Shown in pieces: positions 18,452 through 26,702 of a stretch of 50,004 nucleotides of DNA. Position numbers and translations under genes: made by a program. Within the stretch, counting starts at the first letter, position 1. Every line of letters begins with the position of its first letter. The DNA comes from Chloroflexota bacterium (GTDB taxonomy: Bacteria; Chloroflexota; Limnocylindria; Limnocylindrales; CSP1-4). The notes under the pieces are model-generated. The model saw only the letters and a list, made by a program, of their open reading frames with translations, ran no database searches and had not been told where the DNA came from. The stretch spans positions 15,895 through 65,898 of the forward strand of contig PMYK01000026.1 in the NCBI GenBank assembly GCA_003171255.1. Reading direction: 5' to 3'.

Positions 18452-18457
18452 ATTATA
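18452..18457 (-). promoter_or_regulatory. Consensus -10 (TATAAT) upstream of the PP2C-like gene
   Basis: A perfect TATAAT on the minus strand overlaps the TAA stop of the dciA-like gene. It lies about 80 bases before the ATG of the PP2C-like gene. No -35 of quality is present, but it suggests that gene is not only read through from recF-dciA. Confidence 0.45.
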
Positions 18458-18830
18458 CGTGTCGCGTGCTTACCCGGAGCTGACGGATGGGCGTACCAGC
18501 TGTGCCGCGCAGCGCGGCCAGGAGCTCCGATGAGCGCAGACGTATCTCCTGGGCCACGATCGGTTCGTCCGCCTCGATGGTCGCGACGCCGTGGCTCAGA
18601 CCGGCCAGACGGCACGCCCCGACCGCCGCCGGGACCCGCTCGGACAGGACCTCGAGCCACGCTGCTGCGGCCCGGGCTTGTTCCAGTTGTTCTTCGAGAC
18701 CGAACTCTCGCGCCGTCTGGGGAAGCAGGTCGGCAATCCGCTCCAGGCCGCGGGGCTTCTTGTCGGGATCACGGCTCATGGGGCGGATCCTAGGCTTGTC
18801 GTCACCCGGCCGCCTCGTGGATCCGCTCAT
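18453..18830 (-). CDS. dciA: DUF721 / DciA-like replicative helicase loader
   Basis: 125-residue protein of the DUF721 family, to which the DnaB helicase loader/operator DciA belongs. The conserved C-terminal part is seen: RAAAAWLEVLSERVPAA and the strand-rich HGVATIEADEPIVAQEI, then LRSSELLAALRG. The first 35 residues are polar and basic. The frame is open further upstream inside recF, but the ATG at 18830 overlaps the recF stop (ATGA) and gives the expected size. Position straight after dnaA-dnaN-recF is the standard location of DUF721 genes in many phyla. It would help place DnaB at the origin; no DnaC-type loader is seen here. Confidence 0.82.
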   Translation of the reverse strand: MSGSTRRPGDDKPRIRPMSRDPDKKPRGLERIADLLPQTAREFGLEEQLEQARAAAAWLEVLSERVPAAVGACRLAGLSHGVATIEADEPIVAQEIRLRSSELLAALRGTAGTPIRQLRVSTRHV

Positions 18831-20092
18831 GCGTCGCCCTCCAGGACTCGCGCGCCGCCGTCTCCGTCCGGGACGACCCGCCACGCCCGAGCCCGGCGGC
18901 GCAGGTCGGCGTCGATGTCGTTCGGGTCCGTGGTCGTGATGAGAGCCTGGGGCAGCTCGGCGATGCGCCGCACCAGATGGGCGCGGCGTGCCGGATCCAG
19001 CTCGCTGAAGACATCGTCGAGGAGCAGCAGCGGCGGTCGGTCGTCGAGGGCTGTCAGTAGATCGAGCTCCGCGAGCTTGAGGGCCAGAATGGCCGTCCGC
19101 TGTTGCCCGCGGGACGAGAAGGTGGCCAGGTCGCGCCCGCCAAGGCAGAACACCAGGTCGTCGCGGTGTGGGCCAATCAGGGTCGCACCGTTCCAGGCCT
19201 CTTTTTCCGCGGTCTCGCGCAGCCGTCGGGTGAGGGCGTCGCGCGGTGATTCTCCGGGAAGTGGCGCCGCGTTCGAGACGTAGCCCAACGTCAACCGCTC
19301 CTCGTCCGGGGCGATCTCGCGATGGGCGGCCGCGAGTGGCTCCGCCAGAAGGTCGAGCAGGCGGAGTCGCGCCGTCACGATCGCGGCCCCGGACGCGAGA
19401 AAGGGCTCGTCCCAGAGCCGAAGCTGGTCGGGGTCCGCCTCGCCTTCGCGGATGGCCCTCAGCAGGCTGTTGCGCTGCTGGAGGGCTCGGCCGTAGGTTG
19501 CCGCGTCCGCCAGGTAGCCGTGGTCGTGCGGCGCCGTCAGGCCGTCCAGGGCGGCCCTGCGGAGTGCCGGGGGGCCAATGACCAGGAGCATCTCTTCGGG
19601 CGCGAACAGAACTGTCCGCAGGTGCTCCGCCAGCACGCCCGGTCGTCGCGGGACGCCGTTGACCTGGATCTTCTTGCGGCCCCCGGCCTGCAGGGTCAAC
19701 TCCAGGGTCACGCCCGGCGCGACTGCTCCGACGACGCCCTCGTACGCGACGGCGGCCTCTCCCCCGGAACCCTCCACGGAGTCTTGGGGTATCGGGGAGG
19801 ACGCCGGCCTGGGTACAACCACCCGCTCCATGAGGCCCTCGATCCTCAGGAAGTCGGCGTTCCAGCGGATCATCTCGGCGTCTGTCGTGGTCCGGTGCGA
19901 CCGGCCAAGCGCCAGCAGGACTATGGCCTCCAGAAGTGTCGTCTTTCCGGCGGCGTTAGGGCCCCACACGAGTTGAGGGCCCGGCCCGAACTCGATGTCC
20001 AGCGCGGCATAGGACCGGAGATTCCGGATGGCCAGAGAGCGAAGGAGCGTCGCCGGTCTGCCGAGAGACGCGGCGGCGCGAGCGTCGGAGAT
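18827..20092 (-). CDS. recF: DNA repair/recombination ATPase RecF, unusual start
   Basis: SMC-like ABC ATPase that, with RecO and RecR, loads RecA on gapped DNA. Seen are the Walker A GPNAAGKTTLLEA, the signature SRGQQRTAILALKLAEL and Walker B LLLLDDVFSELD. The frame upstream of Walker A encodes the conserved first strand (LRSLAIRNLRSYAALDIEF), so the GTG at 19969 is too late. No ATG, GTG or TTG exists between that GTG and the dnaN stop. The chosen start is ATC at 20092, six bases after an AGGAG, giving 421 residues. CTG at 20035 or ACG at 20050 are alternatives without such a site. Identity is certain, the start is not. Confidence 0.88.
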   Translation of the reverse strand: MSDARAAASLGRPATLLRSLAIRNLRSYAALDIEFGPGPQLVWGPNAAGKTTLLEAIVLLALGRSHRTTTDAEMIRWNADFLRIEGLMERVVVPRPASSPIPQDSVEGSGGEAAVAYEGVVGAVAPGVTLELTLQAGGRKKIQVNGVPRRPGVLAEHLRTVLFAPEEMLLVIGPPALRRAALDGLTAPHDHGYLADAATYGRALQQRNSLLRAIREGEADPDQLRLWDEPFLASGAAIVTARLRLLDLLAEPLAAAHREIAPDEERLTLGYVSNAAPLPGESPRDALTRRLRETAEKEAWNGATLIGPHRDDLVFCLGGRDLATFSSRGQQRTAILALKLAELDLLTALDDRPPLLLLDDVFSELDPARRAHLVRRIAELPQALITTTDPNDIDADLRRRARAWRVVPDGDGGARVLEGDA

Positions 20093-20101
20093 CTGCGGCT
20101 C

Positions 20102-21220
20102 CTAGGAGGTCGTCTTGACGGGCATGACGACGTGCACGTACTGCCCGTCGTCGACCGGTCGGAAGACGCCCGGCGAGAGCGGTCCATTCAGCTCGATCGA
20201 GAACTGATCGGCGCTGACGTTCGCCAGGACGTCGAGCAGGTACCGGGCATTGAAGGCGATCGTCGTGCCGTCGCCTTCGACCTTCGCTTCGACGTCGCTC
20301 TTGTTGTCGCCCACGTCGGCCGCGGCGCTGACCGTCACGCCGAGATCGGCGTCCTTGCCGACGTGGAGCTTAACGATGTTGGCCGACGAGCTGGCAATGA
20401 GGCTGGCCACTCGGACTGCAGCCAGCAGCTGGTCGCGGTCGACTGTCGCCTTCGTGGTAAAGCCCTTCGGCAAAACCTGCTGGTAGTTCGGGAACTGGCC
20501 GTCGATCAGCCGGCTGACCAGGTCGATGCCTTCGAGGTGGAAGATGATCTGGTTGCGGGTCGGCGACAGCACGATGTCGACCGGCTCGTCTGTGTCGGAT
20601 AGGATGCGCGACAGCTCGTGCAGCGAGCGAGCGGGGACGACGACGCTCGTCTCCTCGACCGGGTCGAGCACGGTGATGGTCTTGACCGCGATGCGGTAGT
20701 TGTCCGCCGCGGCGAGGGTCAACTTGTCACCCTCGAACTTGGCCAGGACGCCGGTCAGAATCGGCCGCGCCTCATCTGTGGCGGCAGCGAACACGACCTC
20801 ACCGAGGGCCTGGCGAAGGACGTTCTGAGGCACACGCGTGGTCGGCCGCTCGCCGGCAGTCGGGATTGCCGGAAACTCCTCCGCATCGATACCTTTGACG
20901 TGGGTCTCGAAATGGCCGGCCTGGATATGAAGCGTCTCCTGGGCCTGCATCTCGAGATCGACACGCTCATTGGCCGGAAGTCCGGCAACGATGTCCGTCA
21001 ACAGCCGCGCCGGAACGGTCATCGAACCGGCTGTGTCGATCTTCCCGGGAACCCAGTAGGTCATCCCGATCTCGAGGTTCGTGGCGGTCAGCTTGAGACC
21101 GGCGTCCTCCGTCCGAAGGAGAACGTTGTTCAGGACGGGCAGGGTGCTCCGGGTCGAGACGGCACGACTGACAACCTGGAGACCCCGAGCCAGGTTCTCC
21201 TGCATGACAGAGAGTTTCAC
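20102..21220 (-). CDS. dnaN: DNA polymerase III sliding clamp (beta subunit)
   Basis: 372-residue clamp that encircles DNA and tethers the replicative polymerase. Three repeated clamp domains are recognisable: domain 1 begins MKLSVMQENLARGL-like with VSRAVSTRSTLPVLNNVLL, domain 2 contains LRQALGEVVFAAATDEARPI, and domain 3 begins DGQFPNYQQVLPKGF and ends VHVVMPVKTTS. The last block is the typical C-terminal protein-binding pocket of clamps (MPVR/K). GTG at 21220 is chosen because the family begins MKL/MKF there; GTG at 21232 or further upstream is possible, and AGGGGAG lies 11 bases ahead. It is between oriC and recF, as in most bacteria. Confidence 0.95.
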   Translation of the reverse strand: MKLSVMQENLARGLQVVSRAVSTRSTLPVLNNVLLRTEDAGLKLTATNLEIGMTYWVPGKIDTAGSMTVPARLLTDIVAGLPANERVDLEMQAQETLHIQAGHFETHVKGIDAEEFPAIPTAGERPTTRVPQNVLRQALGEVVFAAATDEARPILTGVLAKFEGDKLTLAAADNYRIAVKTITVLDPVEETSVVVPARSLHELSRILSDTDEPVDIVLSPTRNQIIFHLEGIDLVSRLIDGQFPNYQQVLPKGFTTKATVDRDQLLAAVRVASLIASSSANIVKLHVGKDADLGVTVSAAADVGDNKSDVEAKVEGDGTTIAFNARYLLDVLANVSADQFSIELNGPLSPGVFRPVDDGQYVHVVMPVKTTS

Positions 21221-21279
21221 GGTTTGGTTCACTCCCCTGAGGCCGGGCAAAAGTGAGCGGTAGATCGGCGGAACGGGTG

Positions 21280-21884
21280 ACGGTCGGTGATCCTACTCCA
21301 AGTGGATTGTCTATCTATCTTCTCTTCCCGTCATCACCGTAATAATGGTGTGGACACTGTGGGTCCGCCGCTTGGTCACGCACGATTCGGACGTGGACGA
21401 ATCAGGAGGGTACGTGGACGAACTGCTCCAAAGTGGGGATGGACACCCATGAGCAGGTGGATGAGTTGCCACCCGGCGATCGAGCGGGCCGCCAGAGTGC
21501 CCGATCTGTCCACGGTCCGTATCGCCCCAGACGGCGGCTATCTCCACAACGAAAGGATGTTGTCCACAGAATTGGGGTGTTTATCCACCACAAGGACTGA
21601 AAATGGCAGTGAGTGAGGCAACCGATCCACTGGCAGACGGTAGCATTCCGCGCCGATCCGTATCCGTGGGAGTGGTCCTCGACCCCTCGATGGATCGGCT
21701 GACCTGGTGAGCTGGTGGCCACAATCGCGGGAGTTTGTGAGCTCGGCCTGTCGGCTCGGGAGGTGCGACGGGGTGATTTCCGGTCCGATCTCGGGGCCTT
21801 TCTAGGAATCGGCTTTTCGAACAGCTTCCGTGTGGGCGAAGAGCAAGGGAGCAGCGAAGCGATCGGCCGCCCGAACGCCGGCCC
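21280..21884. other. Putative replication origin oriC between dnaN and dnaA
   Basis: About 600 bases without a convincing gene between dnaA and dnaN. It contains DnaA-box-like sites: TTGTCCACA at 21560-21568, TTATCCACC at 21581-21589, and a reverse-strand GTGTCCACA at 21350-21358. Weaker TCCAC cores lie at 21392-21400, 21413-21421 and 21506-21514, and ATCTCCACA at 21540-21548. The stretch 21300-21350 is the most AT-rich part of this GC-rich segment and could be the unwinding element. The region from about 21620 to 21884 holds no further clear boxes and probably contains dnaN upstream signals. Position and box clustering make it a strong candidate; unwinding site and promoters are inferred. 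Confidence 0.75.
21560..21589 (+). promoter_or_regulatory. Pair of DnaA boxes
   Basis: TTGTCCACA (21560-21568) and TTATCCACC (21581-21589) lie in the same direction, spaced 21 bases start to start, about two helical turns. Both differ by a single base from the TTATCCACA consensus. Confidence 0.7.
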
Positions 21885-23261
21885 CTAATCGGCGTAGATC
21901 AGCTCGCGGACGGCGGCCAGCTCCCGCCGTAGCTCATCGTTGATGCCCATCTCGCGATTGATCTTGTCGCAGGCGTGCAACACCGTGGAATGGTCGCGGC
22001 CGCCGAGCTCGGCCCCGATGCGCAGCAGGGAGACGTCCGTCTCCTCGCGCATCAGGAACATTGCGATCTGGCGCGGCACCACGATCGCCTTATCCCGCTT
22101 CTGGCCCTTCAAGGCGTCGATCTGCACGCCGTAGTAGTCGGACACGGCGCGGGTTATTCGCTCGGGCGTGACCTGCCGCTTCTTCGGGTTGTATAGAACG
22201 TTCGACAGGACGGCTTGTGCCAGCTCGATCGTGATCGGCACCGCGCCCATGCTCGCGTAGGCAACGATCCGATTGAGCGCGCCCTCGAGCTCGCGGATGT
22301 TGCTGACGACCTTGCGGGCGATGAACTCGAGCACATCCGAGCTGACCGGGACGGCTTGCTCCTCCGCTTTGGCCCGGAGGATCGCGATTCGCGTCTCGAG
22401 GTCCGGCGCCGTCAGGTCCGCGATGAGCCCCCACTCGAACCGGCTTCGAAGCCTCTCCTCGAGTGTCAGGATCGCCTTCGGCGGCCGATCGGACGACAGT
22501 ACGATCTGCTTGCCGTCCTCATGGATCGCGTTGAAGGTATGGAAGAACTCTTCCTGGGTTCGTTCCTTGTCCGCGATGAACTGGATGTCGTCGATCAGGA
22601 GCAGGTCGATGCGCCGGTAGCGGGCCCGGAAGTCGTCGATCTTGCCCTGCTGGATGCTGGTGATGAATTCGTTCGTGAACTTTTCGCTGGTGGCATAGAC
22701 GACGCGTTTGCGCGGGAACCTGGCGATGACCGCGTTGCCGATCGCATGCATTAGGTGGGTCTTGCCCAGGCCCACACCGCCGTACAGGAAGAGCGGGTTG
22801 TAGGCGTGGCCAGGCCGCTCCGCCACTGACAGGCTAGCCGCGTGGGCCAGGCGGTTGGCCGAACCGACGATGAAGTTCGAGAACGTGTAGCGCGGGTTGA
22901 TGTTGGTGGACGCGCCCTCAGGAGCTCCCACCCGTGTCGCCTCAAGGCGAACCGGGTGCACGGCCGCCGGCGCGACCATCCCGGCCGCCGCGCCGTTGGC
23001 AACGCTCATCTCGCCGGCCGCCTTGACTACGAACTCCACCTGGACGCTGTAGCCAACGATGCGGGCCAGCGTCTGTGAAATCAGCGACCGGTAGCGGGTC
23101 TCCAGCCAATCCTTGGCGAAACCGTTGGGCACGGCGATTCTGAACCGGTTCTCGTCGACGTCGACGAGAACGGTGTCACGTAGCCAGGTTTCAAAGTTCG
23201 CCGGAGAAAGGGAGACCTGAAGCTCTCCCAGAGCCGCGCGCCAGACTTGCTTCGCGTCCAT
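21885..23261 (-). CDS. dnaA: Chromosomal replication initiator DnaA
   Basis: 458-residue AAA+ ATPase that binds DnaA boxes and melts the origin. Domain I is residues 1-80 (VWRAALGELQVSLSPANFETWL). A short variable linker, about 85-115, is much shorter than in actinobacteria. The AAA+ domain starts at NPRYTFSNFIVGSANRLAHA, with Walker A LYGGVGLGKTHLMHA, Walker B LLLIDDIQFIADKERTQ and sensor segments. Domain IV, the DNA-binding part, ends with the signature GGRDHSTVLHACDKI. The ATG at 23261 is well supported because domain I begins directly after it. It is transcribed away from rpmH and towards oriC and dnaN, the common arrangement. DnaA-box-like sites lie downstream rather than in its own upstream region. 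Confidence 0.97.
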   Translation of the reverse strand: MDAKQVWRAALGELQVSLSPANFETWLRDTVLVDVDENRFRIAVPNGFAKDWLETRYRSLISQTLARIVGYSVQVEFVVKAAGEMSVANGAAAGMVAPAAVHPVRLEATRVGAPEGASTNINPRYTFSNFIVGSANRLAHAASLSVAERPGHAYNPLFLYGGVGLGKTHLMHAIGNAVIARFPRKRVVYATSEKFTNEFITSIQQGKIDDFRARYRRIDLLLIDDIQFIADKERTQEEFFHTFNAIHEDGKQIVLSSDRPPKAILTLEERLRSRFEWGLIADLTAPDLETRIAILRAKAEEQAVPVSSDVLEFIARKVVSNIRELEGALNRIVAYASMGAVPITIELAQAVLSNVLYNPKKRQVTPERITRAVSDYYGVQIDALKGQKRDKAIVVPRQIAMFLMREETDVSLLRIGAELGGRDHSTVLHACDKINREMGINDELRRELAAVRELIYAD

Positions 23262-23567
23262 CGAGGCAGGCTTAGTCCTAAAGGCTGAGGTGGATGGCCA
23301 GATTAGTGACGGTCACCTGGTTCCAGTTGCGCCTTGGCGGCGCCGTGAGCCTCTACCGTCCAGGCTCTCTCCGGAGCAGTCTGGCGGTCCTCACGGTTCC
23401 TCCGAGCCCATGCCTAGGGTTGTCTGGCGCCTTGGGCCGACGAAGAATAGCACCGGCCCAGCAGCCTGGGCAAGGCTCTGGATGGTGACGAATCGCATAC
23501 CCCCTGGGAGTATCAGGAGAAACCACCCCCCAGCGGGCCGGACCTCCCTCTCGGAGTCCTCGCATGT
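23262..23567. other. Divergent intergenic region dnaA-rpmH, left part
   Basis: About 300 bases upstream of dnaA without a coding signal. On the minus strand no clean -35/-10 pair for dnaA is recognised; TAATCT near 23303 is only a weak -10 candidate. The sequence is rich in short C-runs near 23500-23535. Nothing else is recognised. Confidence 0.5.
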
Positions 23568-23597
23568 TTGACACTGAGAGTTACAGGTACATATAAT
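23568..23597 (+). promoter_or_regulatory. Consensus sigma-70-type promoter of rpmH operon
   Basis: Perfect -35 TTGACA (23568-23573) and perfect -10 TATAAT (23592-23597), with an 18-base spacer. It lies about 100 bases before rpmH, so the transcript has a leader of about 95 bases. It is the strongest promoter seen in the window and would drive rpmH, rnpA, yidD, yidC and khpB. Confidence 0.88.
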
Positions 23598-23699
23598 CCG
23601 CCGGCAGACGCGCCAAAGCGCTTTCGTGTGCCCGGCGCGTTCGCGTGCCTTTCGGGGTATCCTGGCCCCGAGGCCGAATGGAGAGATACACACCTTCCT

Positions 23700-23834
23700 A
23701 TGAAGCAGACCTATCAGCCCAAGAAGCGGCATCGCGCCAAGGAACATGGTTTCCGCGCCCGAATGAAGACCACCGGGGGGCGCCGCGTATTGGCCGCCCG
23801 CCGCGCTCACGGTCGCAAGAAGCTAACGGTCTGA
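23700..23834 (+). CDS. rpmH: Ribosomal protein bL34
   Basis: 44-residue, very basic 50S subunit protein. The sequence [20 protein letters not shown] leading to [20 protein letters not shown] is the full L34 pattern. The frame is open upstream, but the ATG at 23700 gives the exact family length and N-terminus. No strong ribosome binding site is seen right before it. It is the first gene behind the consensus promoter and next to rnpA, an arrangement conserved across bacteria beside dnaA. Confidence 0.97.
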   Translation: MKQTYQPKKRHRAKEHGFRARMKTTGGRRVLAARRAHGRKKLTV

Positions 23835-23869
23835 CGACGGACCGCGGCCACAACTCGCCGCGGCTGGTG

Positions 23870-24205
23870 ATGCTCTCCAAGCCGGAGGATTTCGCGGCAC
23901 TGCAGGGGGAGGGAACTGTCAGGTCTCATTCTCTGCTGGTGATCCGAGTTCGAAGGACCGGCCTCGAGGAAACGCGCTTCGGCCTATCGACCGGACGCAA
24001 GCTCGGCGGAGCAGTGGTTCGGAACAGGGTGCGCAGGCGACTGCGAGAGGCTCTAAGGGTGATGGCGCCCTCGTTCCAGCCCGGCTGGGACGTCCTGATC
24101 ATCGCCCGACCGCCTGTCACTGGCGCGGATTTCCAGACTGTGGCGGGTGCGCTGCAGAACCTTCTCCGCCGAGGAGGAGTCATCGGAAGGCGGACCGTCC
24201 CGTGA
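23870..24205 (+). CDS. rnpA: Ribonuclease P protein component
   Basis: 111-residue protein subunit of RNase P, which helps the RNA subunit remove 5' leaders from pre-tRNAs and pre-tmRNA. The family block is present: RFGLSTGRKLGGAVVRNRVR followed by RRLREALR (residues about 44-71), giving the RNR motif. The early part MLSKPEDFAALQGEG corresponds to the usual MLxxxxDFxxL start. The frame is open upstream through the end of rpmH, so ATG at 23870 was chosen by family likeness; GTG at 23867 is adjacent. The tail overlaps the yidD start by four bases. Confidence 0.93.
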   Translation: MLSKPEDFAALQGEGTVRSHSLLVIRVRRTGLEETRFGLSTGRKLGGAVVRNRVRRRLREALRVMAPSFQPGWDVLIIARPPVTGADFQTVAGALQNLLRRGGVIGRRTVP

Positions 24206-24408
24206 AAACGGTCGGCATCGGGTTGATACGGCTCTATCGCCGCCTGTTTGCCTGGCGCCCGTCGGTCTGTCGTTACGAGCCCACCTGTTCGGTCTACACC
24301 GAGCAGGCAATCGCCAAATACGGTCTGCTTCGAGGGAGCTGGATGGGAATGCGTCGAATCGCTCGCTGCCACCCATGGAGTCGTGGTGGCTACGACCCAG
24401 TTCGCTAA
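24202..24408 (+). CDS. yidD: Membrane protein insertion efficiency factor YidD
   Basis: 68-residue member of the YidD/DUF37 family, a small membrane-associated protein that aids insertion of proteins by YidC. Seen are IRLYRRLFAWRPSVCRYEPT followed by CSVYTEQAI, then RIARCHPWSRGGYDPV at the end. These include the three cysteines and the CHP..GGxDPV block of the family. GTG start overlaps the rnpA stop by four bases. The order rpmH-rnpA-yidD-yidC is the classic one. Confidence 0.95.
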   Translation: MKTVGIGLIRLYRRLFAWRPSVCRYEPTCSVYTEQAIAKYGLLRGSWMGMRRIARCHPWSRGGYDPVR

Positions 24409-25648
24409 CGTGACCCCCTCCGGTCGGAAGCCCTCAACGAAGGCCCGGGCGAAAGCCCGCTGGCTCGTCTTGGGGCTATTCATCGCGCTCATGGCCGTTG
24501 CCGTGATCGCGTGCGGGACGGCGCTCGCCGCCGACCCCACCCCAACCGGCCCAGCCGGCGCCGTGGCCACGGCCACGGCCCATGCGACGGCCGCCGGGTC
24601 GGCAGTCGCTTCGCCAACGGCCCCCCCGCAGGCTCTGAAACCGGCCAGCCCCGGCGCAGATCCAATCTCGCTGTTTGCGTGGCTGTTCACCCCTATCTTC
24701 CAGGGCCTGTTCCTGCTGCTTGCCGGGCTCTACGCCTTGACCGGCAACATCCTCGTCGCCATCGTGCTGATGACGCTGGCGATCAGGCTCGTGACGATCC
24801 GTCTGTCGGCCCGGCAGATCGTGTCGCAGAAGCGGATGCAGATCCTCGCGCCCGAGCTGCGTGAGCTGACCAAGGAGCTCCAGCGCCGCTACAAGGGCGA
24901 CCGCCTAGCGGTCTCCCAGGCCACCCAGGAGTTCTACAAGGAACGCGGCGTCAGCCCGACCGCCGGCTGTCTGCCGTCGTTGCTCCAGATGGGCCTGCTC
25001 TTCCCGATGTACTGGGTCATCCGCGACGGCCTCACCAACTTCGACCCGAGCGCGATGCTTCACGTGTTCGGCCTCAACGTGGTTCCGACGATCCATTGCA
25101 ACCCCAATCCGATCGACAAAGCCATCCCGTGCATCAACACAGTCGTAGCCGGGATCAACGTCGGCCAGCCCCAGGTGCTGTTCAATCTGCCTCTTGGCTT
25201 CTTCACCTTGGGCGTCAGCGTTCTGGCCGTGACGGCAGGTCTGCTGCAGTTCGTACAGAGCCGAATGCTCATGCCGCCGGCCGCCGAGAACGATCCGTCG
25301 GCGAGCACGCAGCGCACAATGATGGTCATCTTCCCGTTCTTCTCGATCATCTACGGCGGCTTCCTGCCCGCCGGGCTGTTCCTGTACTGGATCACGACCT
25401 CGGTCTTCTCGATCGTTCAGCAGTTCCTGATTGTTGGGTGGGGGTCGGTGTTCCCGCTTTTCGGCTGGAGCCCATCCTTTACCCAGAACCACACCCCAAG
25501 GTTCCCGGTCACCATGCCCGCGCCAGTGATTTCAGGTAAGTCTCTGGCAGAAACCCGGCGCAAGCCTGAAGAGCGCTCGGCATCGGCGGCCTCAACGGTA
25601 CGGCCCAACACGCACCGGCGTGCTAGCCGACGAGGGAGACGACGCTGA
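24386..25648 (+). CDS. yidC: Membrane protein insertase YidC/Oxa1, lipoprotein type
   Basis: 420-residue insertase of the Gram-positive-like YidC class. The N-terminal hydrophobic stretch ends in a lipobox-like VIAC (Cys about 43), suggesting lipidation after signal cleavage as in Bacillus SpoIIIJ. The core begins at PISLFAWLFTPIFQGLFLL. The conserved groove arginine is in TLAIRLVTIRLSARQ, and GCLPSLLQMGLLFPMYWVI and FPFFSIIYGGFLPAGLFLYW mark later spans. The start is uncertain: GTG at 24386 has GGAG five bases before it and overlaps yidD, while GTG at 24410 follows the yidD stop. The basic tail (last 30 residues) resembles those that touch ribosomes. Confidence 0.93.
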   Translation: MATTQFANVTPSGRKPSTKARAKARWLVLGLFIALMAVAVIACGTALAADPTPTGPAGAVATATAHATAAGSAVASPTAPPQALKPASPGADPISLFAWLFTPIFQGLFLLLAGLYALTGNILVAIVLMTLAIRLVTIRLSARQIVSQKRMQILAPELRELTKELQRRYKGDRLAVSQATQEFYKERGVSPTAGCLPSLLQMGLLFPMYWVIRDGLTNFDPSAMLHVFGLNVVPTIHCNPNPIDKAIPCINTVVAGINVGQPQVLFNLPLGFFTLGVSVLAVTAGLLQFVQSRMLMPPAAENDPSASTQRTMMVIFPFFSIIYGGFLPAGLFLYWITTSVFSIVQQFLIVGWGSVFPLFGWSPSFTQNHTPRFPVTMPAPVISGKSLAETRRKPEERSASAASTVRPNTHRRASRRGRRR

Positions 25649-25649
25649 C

Positions 25650-26702
25650 ATGACTGCCTTTCGCGACGCATACCGCGAATTCACCGGAAAGTCCGTGGAG
25701 GAGGCTCTGCGCGGGGCCCGAGACGAGTTTGGAGTGGGCCTCGACGAGCTCGACTTCGAGATCTTGACCCCGGGCAGCCGGGGCGTCCTGGGCATGGGCG
25801 CCGAGCCCGCCCGGGTTCTGGCCGCCCCTCGGTCCTTGCTAGGTGGCAGCACGCCAAAGCGAGAGGCCGCGGCCCAGGTTCCGCTGCCGGCCCCGAGCCA
25901 TGATCGCGAGGAGCGGCCGCACCATGACCGCGACTTCGGACGCGACCGCGGCCCCTCGGCCGATCGCGGCCCCCGCCCGGCCTGGCGCGACGACCGTGGC
26001 CCCTCGGCCGACCGTGGCCCCTCGGCCGACCGTGGCCCGCGCCCCGGTGGCGACCGTGACCGTGGCCCGCGCCCCGGTGGCGACCGTGGCCCGCGCCCCG
26101 GTGGCGACCGTGACCGTGGCCCGCGCCGTGATAGCGCGCCCCGCCCCCAAACGGGACTGACACCAAAGGAACTCGCTGAGGTCGCGGCCGCCCGTGGCAA
26201 TCCGCACCCCGAGCGGGCAGAGTCGGCTGAGGTCACGCCCGAGGCGATGGCCGCGGCCAAGGAAATCCTCGAGCACATCATGGCCCAACTCGAGTTCAAC
26301 GTCGTGGTCGAGATCAAGGGAGGCGAGACCAACCGCCTCAACGTGGTCGGCGAGGGTGATGAGAAGGAGGCCCTGGGCGCCCTGATCGGCCGCAAGGGCG
26401 AGCGGCTGTCCGCGCTGCAACACCTCGTCAATCTGCTTCTGTCCAAGCGCGTCGGCGAGTGGACCCGAATCCTGGTTGATGTCGAGGACTACCGCGGCCG
26501 TCGCGAGCACCAGCTGCGCGATCTAGCCAACCGTGCCGCAGAGCGTGTAGTCGAGACGGGCAAGATGCTCCAGCTGGAGCCGATGCCTGCCCTCGAGCGC
26601 CGCTGGATTCATCTGGCGCTGCGTGATCACGAGCGCGTTGCCACCCAATCGATTGGCGAGGAGCCCAATCGACGCGTGGTCGTGCTCCCGCGCGAAGTCT
26701 GA
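25650..26702 (+). CDS. khpB: KhpB/Jag RNA-binding protein (Jag-N, KH, R3H)
   Basis: 350-residue cytoplasmic RNA-binding protein. Residues 1-55 form the Jag-N domain (FTGKSVEEALRGARDEFGVG and RGVLGMGAEPARV). Residues about 60-170 are a low-complexity Arg/Gly/Pro/Asp linker. A KH domain follows (about 205-280) with GRKG in ALIGRKGERLSALQHLVNL. The R3H domain is at the end (about 285-345), with RRWIHLALRDHERV carrying the R-x3-H. ATG at 25650 follows the yidC stop by one base; GTG at 25620 would add ten residues. In Firmicutes KhpB with KhpA affects cell division and elongation. The long RGG-like linker is unusual for the family. Confidence 0.93.
   Translation: MTAFRDAYREFTGKSVEEALRGARDEFGVGLDELDFEILTPGSRGVLGMGAEPARVLAAPRSLLGGSTPKREAAAQVPLPAPSHDREERPHHDRDFGRDRGPSADRGPRPAWRDDRGPSADRGPSADRGPRPGGDRDRGPRPGGDRGPRPGGDRDRGPRRDSAPRPQTGLTPKELAEVAAARGNPHPERAESAEVTPEAMAAAKEILEHIMAQLEFNVVVEIKGGETNRLNVVGEGDEKEALGALIGRKGERLSALQHLVNLLLSKRVGEWTRILVDVEDYRGRREHQLRDLANRAAERVVETGKMLQLEPMPALERRWIHLALRDHERVATQSIGEEPNRRVVVLPREV
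25935..26125 (+). repeat. Tandem repeats encoding the KhpB Arg-Gly-Pro linker
   Basis: Imperfect tandem units built from gaccgtggcccctcggcc and cgcgccccggtggcgaccgt. They encode repeated DRGPSA and RGPRPGGD peptides. The units keep the reading frame, so copy number could change without breaking the gene. Confidence 0.8.

Noticed and set aside
25935-26125. CRISPR-like array
   Set aside because: Units are contiguous, of mixed length and in frame with KhpB; there are no spacers.
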